Below are positions 29,216 through 36,772 of a stretch of DNA of 64,000 nt, one piece after another. Position numbers and translations under genes: made by a program. The DNA comes from Peloplasma aerotolerans. GTDB taxonomy: Bacteria; Bacillota_I; Bacilli_A; Acholeplasmatales; Acholeplasmataceae. The notes under the pieces were generated by a model. It saw only the letters and a list, made by a program, of their open reading frames with translations, was not told the DNA's origin and did no database searches. Location: NCBI RefSeq assembly GCF_030012175.1, contig NZ_JASCXW010000003.1:1-64000 (forward strand), given 5' to 3'. Within the stretch, counting starts at the first letter, position 1. The number at the start of each line of letters is the position of its first letter.

Positions 29216-29899
29216 ATGAAACTAAAAGATTTAATATGGGTTTTTGTTATTTTGGGAATCACAGCATTCGTTGCTTTTCCACTAACGAGATCTTTATTTG
29301 AAACAGCAACAAATAACTATCCTTATTTCATGGGATTCATTAAAACAGCTATCCTTGCAAGTATGGGTGAGATTTTGGTCAATCGAATCAAAAAGGGAAG
29401 TTATTTTTCTGAAAAAGGAATCATAGCAAAATTTATTGTTTGGGGTTTTTTGGGAATGGTTTTCGTCTTAATATTTAAAGTCTTTGCATCTGGTATCGTC
29501 GCTGCACAAACTGTAAGCCTTTTACCATCCATAAGTGATAATAACTTTCTATCCAATCTTTTAACTGCGTTTTTAATAAGTTTCTTTATGAATTTATTCT
29601 TTGCACCATCATTTATGATTTTGCATAGAATTACAGATAATTATATAGAACTAGGTATGGGAAATCCAAAGCAGATATTAAAAGTGAAGTTTTCACTAGT
29701 CATTGATCGAATTGATTGGAAATTTTTCTTCGGATTTGTCGTCATCAAAACGATACCGTTATTTTGGATTCCAGCACATACAATTACATTCTTGTTACCA
29801 GAAAATTATAGAGTTTTAATGGCTGCTTATTTATCAATTGCTTTAGGAATTATTTTAACATTTTCTAAAACATCAAAGGTAGCATCAAAACAACAATAG
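29216..29899 (+). CDS. Hypothetical membrane protein
   Basis: A 227-residue protein with about five hydrophobic helices (residues 8-26, 38-56, 70-92, 110-135 and 165-215). I do not recognise the family with certainty; helix spacing and the FMNLFFAPSFMILHRITDN segment recall uncharacterised integral membrane proteins of Bacillota. An AAGGTG ribosome binding site and a promoter precede it. Its last 35 bases overlap the end of the convergent permease gene on the other strand. Confidence 0.75.
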   Translation: MKLKDLIWVFVILGITAFVAFPLTRSLFETATNNYPYFMGFIKTAILASMGEILVNRIKKGSYFSEKGIIAKFIVWGFLGMVFVLIFKVFASGIVAAQTVSLLPSISDNNFLSNLLTAFLISFFMNLFFAPSFMILHRITDNYIELGMGNPKQILKVKFSLVIDRIDWKFFFGFVVIKTIPLFWIPAHTITFLLPENYRVLMAAYLSIALGIILTFSKTSKVASKQQ

Positions 29900-30992
29900 A
29901 AATTACCACCATAAAAATAAGCGAAAGTACAGTATACGTTATCAAGTATTTTTTTGTTTCACTCGGATAATCTTTAAGCATATACTTAAAGGTTATTAAA
30001 CTTGCCAATGATGCGATAATTGTTCCCATTGAGCCAACATTTACACCTAAAAGAAGCTGTTGCCAATATGCTTTTGCGGTAAATGTCGATAATAAAACTG
30101 CTGCAGGAACATTACTAATCAATTGACTTGTTAGAAGACCAGTAAAATAAACCGAAAATTTCGAATCAAGTAACCCAATGATCTGAGAATTGATTAGATT
30201 CATTTGCCCTAAATTGCCCGTGAATATAAAGAATGATACAAAAGTTAATAACAACGTATAATCCACGCGTTTAAAAAGATGATTCCCATACAATAAAGCC
30301 AAAAACAAAGTGATTCCTAATGTATACCACTCAGGTAAAATGTTAAGCACACACAAAAGTCCATTGAAGAGGATTAGACTACATAAGCCTAACTTTTTCC
30401 ATAATACTGTTGGTGCAATAATGCTGAGCTGGCAAACAGTGTTAGGAATTTTTATCATAGTAGTGATTGATATTAAAATAAGTCCAACAATTGCTATTGG
30501 TAACGTAGTCAAAATAAACTCAAAAAAAGGAATATCATAAAATGCATATAAATAGATATTTTGTGGATCCCCCATCGGTGTTAATGCACTACCCAAATTT
30601 GCAGCAAATGTTTGTAAAATAATGATGATAATGACATGTTTTTCTTGTTTCGTGTGTCTCGTGATAAATATTGTAAAGGGGACAAGAGTTAACAAGACAG
30701 CATCGTTTGTCAAAAACATTGCTAAAAAAAAGGTTGCTAGTATAATAAAGAACCCTATCCACCTAATGCTTTTAAAATGCATAATGAGTTTCGTTGCTAC
30801 AAAATCAAAAAAATGCGTTTCATAAAACCCTTGAACAGCTATCATCAATGTAAACATGATTATCAAAACTCTCCAGTTGATGTATGTTAAATATGCTGTA
30901 GATGGCGAAATAATAAACATTGATAACACTGCAAGAATGGTTGCGATTATAAAAACTTTATCTCTAAAAAAATAGCGTGCTGTTTTAAACAT
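29865..30992 (-). CDS. SLC13/ArsB-superfamily anion permease
   Basis: A 375-residue transporter with about ten helices. It has the ion-transporter superfamily features TNDAVLLTLVPF, then NLGSALTPMGDPQNIYLY, and late in the sequence SNVPAAVLL. Such proteins carry di/tricarboxylates, arsenite or sodium; the substrate is not predictable. I chose the ATG at 30992 (MFKTARYF) because GATGAGG lies just upstream; the longer start at 31010 is next to a TATAAT box (31025-31020) and lacks a ribosome binding site. Its 3' end overlaps the convergent 29216 gene. Confidence 0.82.
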   Translation of the reverse strand: MFKTARYFFRDKVFIIATILAVLSMFIISPSTAYLTYINWRVLIIMFTLMIAVQGFYETHFFDFVATKLIMHFKSIRWIGFFIILATFFLAMFLTNDAVLLTLVPFTIFITRHTKQEKHVIIIIILQTFAANLGSALTPMGDPQNIYLYAFYDIPFFEFILTTLPIAIVGLILISITTMIKIPNTVCQLSIIAPTVLWKKLGLCSLILFNGLLCVLNILPEWYTLGITLFLALLYGNHLFKRVDYTLLLTFVSFFIFTGNLGQMNLINSQIIGLLDSKFSVYFTGLLTSQLISNVPAAVLLSTFTAKAYWQQLLLGVNVGSMGTIIASLASLITFKYMLKDYPSETKKYLITYTVLSLIFMVVISIVVLMLPLMF

Positions 30993-31084
30993 ATATACCT
31001 CATCTATCATACTAGAAACATTATAATACTTTCATCGAAATATTAATCCATAAAAAAAATAAAATATAAAATAATTCATTTCTA

Positions 31085-31131
31085 TTGAAAAAAGAAAGCG
31101 GTTGCATTATAATGTAACTGAAACGTTTCGA
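31085..31131 (+). promoter_or_regulatory. Main promoter of the glycan locus with cre site and LacI-type operator
   Basis: TTGAAA (31085-31090) and TATAAT (31108-31113) are 17 bases apart. In the spacer, 31092-31106 (core GAAAGCGGTTGCA) matches the CcpA cre consensus with a single mismatch. GAAACGTTTC (31120-31129, extended TGAAACGTTTCGA) covers the expected start site. Both sites are placed to repress, one for catabolite control and one for a local LacI-family repressor such as the one encoded at 51953. Confidence 0.75.
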
Positions 31132-31330
31132 TTAAGATATCGAACGTGACTGCAGATGATTTTCTAACTTAACCCAGTTTCAGTAACACCAAGAAAAGTC
31201 CTTGCTACAACGATGATGTAAGCGATTTCAAATGGATACGTGAGTCTGGATTATATTTTAGACAAAACTCGAAACGTTTCGATTGAACTTTTTTTGCATG
31301 GAACAAGAAACAAAAAATAGGAGGAAAGAA
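31132..31330 (+). promoter_or_regulatory. Long untranslated leader with a second operator copy
   Basis: About 200 bases without a credible gene lie between the promoter and the first gene. The perfect 14-base palindrome TCGAAACGTTTCGA is at 31269-31282. It shares the flanks AACT and GATT with the first operator; the centres are 151 bases apart. A TATATT at 31252-31257 could be the -10 box of a weaker second promoter. A run of seven Ts follows at 31289-31295. No known riboswitch was recognised. The region upstream (30993-31084) holds only the A/T-rich promoter of the minus-strand permease. Confidence 0.6.
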
Positions 31331-34300
31331 ATGAAGAACGCTGTAAAATATTTAACTTTATTTTTAGTTATGGGACTGTTATTTACAATAGCTGCCTGTA
31401 AGCAAGATGATCCAACACCATCTGAACCAACACCTACTGTTGATCCTACGCCTACAGATGACCCAGTGATTGTAGATTTCAATGTATTAGGTAATTGGGC
31501 TGATGATGGTGATGGTGTCTATACGATAACCACAAATACAGCAGCAGAACTTGAGTTCTCATATGCAAAAGGTACATTCCCTAATGCATCAATGAGTAGT
31601 GCACTTATTACTGAAGATTTATCAGTTTATAAAAAGCTGGTTATCACAGTTGAAGGTGCAGGGACTATGTTGTTAAGACTTGAAACAAGTGACTCAACAC
31701 CAACTAGAGAAGTTGGGTTAAATGTTACAGGTATTCAAGGAACTTATGAGTGGAACTTAATCAATGCAGCTAGCTTTTTAGAAAAAGTTAACAAGATAAC
31801 TATTATTGCTGCTCCTGATAAAGAAGATTCAATTGGTGTTATTAGTTTAACTAAATTGATGTTCCAAGAATCAGTTGCTGATGGGTTTATCATTAACGAT
31901 GGATTTAATAATATTCCTACAAACGTCAATGAATACAATGGAACTGATGAAATATTCAATTTCAATGATAAATGGGAAAACTTTGCTGAAGAGACATATA
32001 CAATTGTCAAAGATGGCGATGTGTTTAATGTTGACTTTACAAAAGGTGCAGGATTTGAATGGTCTGCAATGCAATCAAAAGTACAAGGAACATTCACTGA
32101 CTTTAACTTTGTTGTTGTAAAAGTATCAGGTACAGCAGGACAACCAATCATTGTGAAAGCAGCTGATGGCGTTGAAACAAGAATTATATTGAGTGGAGAA
32201 ATCCAAGAAGTAGTCGTTGACATATCAGAGATGGCTGTTGCTCAAAAAAATGCTATTCAAGCTATCTTAATTTTTGGTAATGCAGGTAGAGTAGGATCAG
32301 GTTCATTTACAATTCATGAAGCATTTATGATTGATGATTATGACTATGAAGCACCTGTATTCGTAAAGAATATCTATAATGGCATTGATTCAGAGTTTGC
32401 AGTTGGTCACTGGTTTGATGGTGGAGATGTTGTATATACCATTACTGAAGCAGATACTGAGTATCATGTAGAATATTCAAAACTTGATGGTGGTCTAGAA
32501 TATGCAAATATGCAAGCTCTTATTGAAGGTGACTTTAGTAACTTTGCTAAGATAGAGTTTGAAATAACAGGACAAAATGCAAAAACAGTTTTACTCAAAG
32601 TTGAGGGAACTCAAGGCGTTAAGGAAGTACCAGTTACATTTGATGGAACTAGACAAGTTATTGTTTTCGACTTAATGACAATGACACCTACACAACTTGA
32701 TGCACTTAACAAGCTTGTAATATTTGCTGCTCCTGGTGGTATCGGTGCTGGTGAATTTACAATTCATAGTGTTAAATTTTTGACATCCGATTATGATGCT
32801 AATGGTTTATGGGAAGAAGTCGATGCAGACACTTATGATATTACATTTGGAGAAACGACTACCGTAGCATATACAAAAGTAGCTACTCAAGAATGGGCTC
32901 ACATGAGAGCACTATTTGATGCTGAAGATGTTGCAGGACTGAATACACTAACAATCGTTATTAAAGGTGAAGTTGGAAAAGAAATTCTAATCAAACCAAA
33001 TGATGATGGAGCAATAGAGCAATCTATTACATTCATTGATACTGATCCAGTTACATTAACATTTAAAGCAGAAACATTTGTATCTATTATCTTATTTGCT
33101 GAACCAAATGTTGCACCTGCTACAGGAACATTTGAGATTATCTCAGTAACGCTAAGTTATGTGATACCTGAAGCTGACTTTGATCCAACCTTGATATTAG
33201 ATATCAATAATAACTGGGAAGAAAATGATCCTGACACATATGATTTCACATATGAAGAAGATGGATCAGTTACTGTTGATTATGATAAAACAGGTTGGGC
33301 TTTCATGAAGCAAACCTTTAATGCACAAGAAGTTGCTGGTTTAAATACAATGACAATCGTATTTGAAGGTACTGTTGGCAAGCAAATTATGGTTAAACCA
33401 AATGATAGTAATGCTCTTGAACAATGGATTACATTTACAGAAGATCCATATGTGTTAACAGTATTCTATGAAAATGGATTTACAAATCTATTAATATTCG
33501 CTGAACCAGATACAGTTGCAATGGATTCATTCACTATTATTTCAGCAACACTTAGCTATTCAGTAGACATTAATAGTAATTGGGAAGAAAATGATCCTGA
33601 CACTTATGATTTCACATATGAAGAAGATGGAACAGTTACCGTTGATTATGATAAAACAGGTTGGGCATTCATGAAGCAAACCTTCGATGCAGAAGCAGTA
33701 GCTGGTATGAATACAATGACAATCGTATTTGAAGGCACTGTCGGCAAGCAAATTTTAGTTAAACCAAATGATAGTGGAGCGTTAGAACAATGGATTACAT
33801 TTACTGAGGATTCCCATGTAATGACAGTATTCAATGCAAGTGGATTTATGAATGTATTAATATTTGCAGAACCAGATACAGTTGCAATGGATTCATTTAC
33901 AATCGTTTCAGCTATGTTAAGTTATGTAATGCCTGAAGTTGATTTTGATCCAACATTAGTCTTAGACGTTAATGCTAACTGGGAAGAAAATGATCTAGAT
34001 ACTTATGATTTCACATATGAAGAAGATGGATCAGTTACTGTTGATTATGATAAGAGTGGTTGGGCATTCATGAAGCAAACCTTTGATGCAGAAGAAGTTG
34101 TCGGATTGAACACATTAACAATGGTATTTGAAGGTTCGCTTGGTAAACAAATAATGGTTAAACCAAACGATAGTAACGCACTTGAACAATGGATTACATT
34201 TACTGCTGATCCTCATGTACTCGTCGTTCGTTTTGCAGATGGATTTACGAATGTATTAATATTTGCTGAACCTGATACAGTTGCAATGGATTCATTTACA

Positions 34301-35077
34301 ATCGTATCAGCAACACTTAGTTATACAGTAGACGTCAATAGCAACTGGGAAGAAAATGATCTAGATACTTATGATTTCACATATGAAGAAGATGGATCAG
34401 TTACTGTTGATTATGATAAAACAGGTTGGGCATTCATGAAACAAACTTTTGATGCACAAGAAGTCGCAGGTCTGAACACATTAACAATCGTACTTGAAGG
34501 TACTGTTGGCAAGCAAATTATGGTTAAACCAAACGACAGTAATGCATTAGAAGAATGGATTACATTTGCTGATACTGACCCTGTAACGTTAACATTTACT
34601 GCAGAATCATTTATGTCAGTTCTTATATTTGCTGAACCAGATACAGTGGCAGCAGGTACGTTCACAATTGTTTCAGCGACATTAAGCTATGTTGCTCCAG
34701 TCGTTTTAGATGATTTAGATGTTACATTGGACTGGGCAGACAATGGTGATTCAGTTTATACATTTACTGAAGATGAAGGCACATTAATTGTTGATTATGT
34801 AAAAGTGGATCAAGGGTGGTCAACTGCTGTTTTAACAGCTAGTGATACATCTGGATATAATAAATTCACAATTACAATGACAGGTACTGAAGGAAAACAA
34901 GTCTTAGTTAAGGTAAATGATGCCATTGAAAATTGGGTTACATTTGATGTAGATGGTAATGGCACAGCTACCATTACAGCACCTAATATTCACAGTGTGC
35001 TATTGTTTGCAGAAGGCGGAGTTGATACAGTTACTGGTTCATTTATAATCACTTCAGCAATTTTATCGTACGAATAA
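31331..35077 (+). CDS. Giant repeat lipoprotein, probable glycan-binding surface protein
   Basis: A 1248-residue lipoprotein. The signal peptide ends in TIAAC with Cys23, followed by a Pro/Thr/Asp tether (DPTPSEPTPTVDPTPTDDP). The rest is nine beta-rich repeats of about 105-125 residues, each opening with an NW-E-TYxFT-like stretch and ending LLIFAEP...SFTIxSATLSY. Repeats 1-3 are divergent, 4 is intermediate, 5-8 are nearly identical and 9 is divergent. The fold is probably a jelly-roll like carbohydrate-binding modules, with repeated aromatic residues (GWAFMKQ, QWITF). That is inference from pattern and context: first gene of the glycan locus, GGAGGAAAG ribosome binding site, followed by sugar-binding proteins. 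No enzyme domain was seen. I chose ATG 31331; an upstream start at 31283 lies before the ribosome binding site. Confidence 0.85.
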   Translation: MKNAVKYLTLFLVMGLLFTIAACKQDDPTPSEPTPTVDPTPTDDPVIVDFNVLGNWADDGDGVYTITTNTAAELEFSYAKGTFPNASMSSALITEDLSVYKKLVITVEGAGTMLLRLETSDSTPTREVGLNVTGIQGTYEWNLINAASFLEKVNKITIIAAPDKEDSIGVISLTKLMFQESVADGFIINDGFNNIPTNVNEYNGTDEIFNFNDKWENFAEETYTIVKDGDVFNVDFTKGAGFEWSAMQSKVQGTFTDFNFVVVKVSGTAGQPIIVKAADGVETRIILSGEIQEVVVDISEMAVAQKNAIQAILIFGNAGRVGSGSFTIHEAFMIDDYDYEAPVFVKNIYNGIDSEFAVGHWFDGGDVVYTITEADTEYHVEYSKLDGGLEYANMQALIEGDFSNFAKIEFEITGQNAKTVLLKVEGTQGVKEVPVTFDGTRQVIVFDLMTMTPTQLDALNKLVIFAAPGGIGAGEFTIHSVKFLTSDYDANGLWEEVDADTYDITFGETTTVAYTKVATQEWAHMRALFDAEDVAGLNTLTIVIKGEVGKEILIKPNDDGAIEQSITFIDTDPVTLTFKAETFVSIILFAEPNVAPATGTFEIISVTLSYVIPEADFDPTLILDINNNWEENDPDTYDFTYEEDGSVTVDYDKTGWAFMKQTFNAQEVAGLNTMTIVFEGTVGKQIMVKPNDSNALEQWITFTEDPYVLTVFYENGFTNLLIFAEPDTVAMDSFTIISATLSYSVDINSNWEENDPDTYDFTYEEDGTVTVDYDKTGWAFMKQTFDAEAVAGMNTMTIVFEGTVGKQILVKPNDSGALEQWITFTEDSHVMTVFNASGFMNVLIFAEPDTVAMDSFTIVSAMLSYVMPEVDFDPTLVLDVNANWEENDLDTYDFTYEEDGSVTVDYDKSGWAFMKQTFDAEEVVGLNTLTMVFEGSLGKQIMVKPNDSNALEQWITFTADPHVLVVRFADGFTNVLIFAEPDTVAMDSFTIVSATLSYTVDVNSNWEENDLDTYDFTYEEDGSVTVDYDKTGWAFMKQTFDAQEVAGLNTLTIVLEGTVGKQIMVKPNDSNALEEWITFADTDPVTLTFTAESFMSVLIFAEPDTVAAGTFTIVSATLSYVAPVVLDDLDVTLDWADNGDSVYTFTEDEGTLIVDYVKVDQGWSTAVLTASDTSGYNKFTITMTGTEGKQVLVKVNDAIENWVTFDVDGNGTATITAPNIHSVLLFAEGGVDTVTGSFIITSAILSYE
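33215..33979 (+). repeat. Higher-order tandem repeat, copy 1 (domains 5 and 6)
   Basis: The 765-base coding unit holds two domains (from Trp codons at 33215 and 33581) and ends with the linker encoding PEVDFDPTL. The copy at 33980 has the same internal spacing of 366 bases. Confidence 0.85.
33980..34695 (+). repeat. Higher-order tandem repeat, copy 2 (domains 7 and 8)
   Basis: Domains start at Trp codons 33980 and 34346, each exactly 765 bases after its counterpart in copy 1. Homology fades after the SATLSYV codons near 34695. Confidence 0.85.
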
Positions 35078-35102
35078 AGATATTTAGAATCACAAAAATA
35101 TA

Positions 35103-35168
35103 AATCTAATCAAATTGCGAGCATTTCCTTTTGGCTTTTATGATCAAACTGCTCGCAATTTTTAGATT
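35103..35168 (+). other. Long intercistronic stem-loop
   Basis: AATCTAA (35103-35109) and AAATTGCGAGCA (35112-35123) pair with TGCTCGCAATTT (35150-35161) and TTAGATT (35162-35168), interrupted by a two-base bulge. This gives a 19-pair stem with a 26-base loop. The embedded ATTTTT could give partial termination, but no long T run follows. It probably separates or stabilises the lipoprotein mRNA from the next cistron. Confidence 0.65.
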
Positions 35169-35229
35169 AAACAATGATTTCTTCAAACAAATCACTGTTT
35201 CGTGTTATATATTAAACAAGGAGGAGAAA

Positions 35230-36702
35230 ATGAAAAAGATTTTGATGATATTTGCATTTGTCTTTTTAACTGTTGGGCTAGTTGCTTGTGGAGGATCTAC
35301 TGAAGATCCTACAACACCAGTTGATACAGATGATCCAACATTGTTACCAGGACAAATAGAAATCACATACGCATCTTGGGATTTAGGTTCACCAGAATCA
35401 GAAGAACCTAATATGCAACGTTTAATGATTAAAGCATTTGAAGAAGCATACCCTAATATTAAAGTAAGAATTATTGAACGTCCAAAAGTACCTGGAACAA
35501 ATGATGATTTAGGATGGAATGAGTTTTTAGCAGCACGTGCATCAACACAAACACTTCCTGATGTATTTCAGGCGGATAATATCCCATTTTATGTCATTAA
35601 TGACTGGGCATATAATTTAACTACAATTGCAAACGCTGATGATGAGTATATTAATGTCAGTGAAGATATTAGAGGCGTTGCTACTTATGATGGTAAGGTT
35701 ATGGCAATACCTAACGCAGTACATTATGCTGGATATGTAGTCAATGAAACACTTTATGATCGACAAGGACAAAACTATCCAGAAATCGATACCAACATGA
35801 CTGATTTTTTAGCTTATACTAAAGCAGCAGCAAACCATGCTAGTAATAACAATAACGGTGTTGTCGGTTTAGAAGGTATCGAACATATTATTCACTGGTA
35901 TCCAGCACAGCTCAATGAAAATTATCGCTGGTTTACATTATCAGATAATGGATTTAACTTAAACTCAACTGAGTTTACAACAACCATGGAGTTATATAGA
36001 ACTTTAAGAACAGATACAACTTATGTCTTAGAAGCTTTATATGATGCCGCTGGTGCAGAAGATTCACAAATTGAAATTGGAAATATCTTCCCAGAAGGTG
36101 ATCCGTTTAACAATGGGAATATTCTTGCTAAATGGTTTTATTCTTGGGATTTTGGATGGATTCAATCAAACATAAATTCTGGTCAATACACATGGGATTT
36201 AGAGTTTATAGGAACTCCTGTTGTTAACGGAAACAAACGTGTACCGATTGTCGCAGATTTTTACACAATCGCATCCAATTCATCACACCCTGAAGAGGCA
36301 TACTTACTTGCTAAATGGATGGGATTTGGAAAAGATGGCTATTTGAAACGTGTTGAGCTCTCAGAAACTGTACCTGGGATATCTCAAGTTAATTTTGCGC
36401 CAATTCAAAATGATGAAGAATTACTTGACGCTTATTTTAATCTATATCCTAACTTTCAAGGATTAAGAACAATTATTGAAACAGGTACATTTATTGTTGA
36501 ACCACCTAAATATTTACCTGGTTATATTGCCGCAAGATATACAGGCACGTATGATGCAGAAAACAAAATGTCAGATATTTTGGTTAAATTGATGGCTGGA
36601 GAAGTTGCATTAGCAGATATTAGGACACAACTAAACACGAGAGCAAACGCATTATACAATGAGGCAAGAAACAGTTTTGAAAATGCATTACAGAATAAAT
36701 AG
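35230..36702 (+). CDS. Extracellular solute-binding lipoprotein of a sugar ABC importer
   Basis: A 490-residue family 1 (MalE-like) binding protein. The signal peptide MKKILMIFAFVFL ends in the lipobox LVAC with Cys20, followed by a short Thr/Asp/Pro tether. The mature part starts IEITYASWDLGSPESEEPN, then EAYPNIKVRIIERP and LPDVFQADN, all typical. It should catch an oligosaccharide outside the membrane and hand it to a permease pair encoded downstream. The ATG follows AAGGAGGAG; the longer reading from 35131 lies inside the stem-loop region. It is flanked by hairpins on both sides, consistent with its own expression level. Confidence 0.9.
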   Translation: MKKILMIFAFVFLTVGLVACGGSTEDPTTPVDTDDPTLLPGQIEITYASWDLGSPESEEPNMQRLMIKAFEEAYPNIKVRIIERPKVPGTNDDLGWNEFLAARASTQTLPDVFQADNIPFYVINDWAYNLTTIANADDEYINVSEDIRGVATYDGKVMAIPNAVHYAGYVVNETLYDRQGQNYPEIDTNMTDFLAYTKAAANHASNNNNGVVGLEGIEHIIHWYPAQLNENYRWFTLSDNGFNLNSTEFTTTMELYRTLRTDTTYVLEALYDAAGAEDSQIEIGNIFPEGDPFNNGNILAKWFYSWDFGWIQSNINSGQYTWDLEFIGTPVVNGNKRVPIVADFYTIASNSSHPEEAYLLAKWMGFGKDGYLKRVELSETVPGISQVNFAPIQNDEELLDAYFNLYPNFQGLRTIIETGTFIVEPPKYLPGYIAARYTGTYDAENKMSDILVKLMAGEVALADIRTQLNTRANALYNEARNSFENALQNK

Positions 36703-36717
36703 TTAACCAAGACTCAT

Positions 36718-36750
36718 GTGAGAAGGAGTCCTATATGGATTCCTTTTCAC
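36718..36750 (+). other. Hairpin after the solute-binding protein gene
   Basis: GTGAGAAGGAGTCC (36718-36731) pairs with GGATTCCTTTTCAC (36737-36750), using G-T pairs, around a five-base loop. It is followed by CAAAAATT rather than Ts, so it looks like an mRNA-stabilising or partly terminating element between a binding-protein gene and its permeases. Confidence 0.6.
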
Positions 36751-36772
36751 AAAAATTATATCGGAGAAACAT

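Noticed and set aside
31744-32223. Antisense reading frame of 159 codons inside the repeat lipoprotein gene
   Set aside because: It is opposite a clear lipoprotein gene, has no recognisable domain or ribosome binding site, and similar antisense frames recur in the other repeats because of shared codon use.
33215-34695. Direct repeats considered as a CRISPR or satellite array
   Set aside because: The repeats are long, in frame and encode conserved protein domains; there are no short repeat-spacer units.
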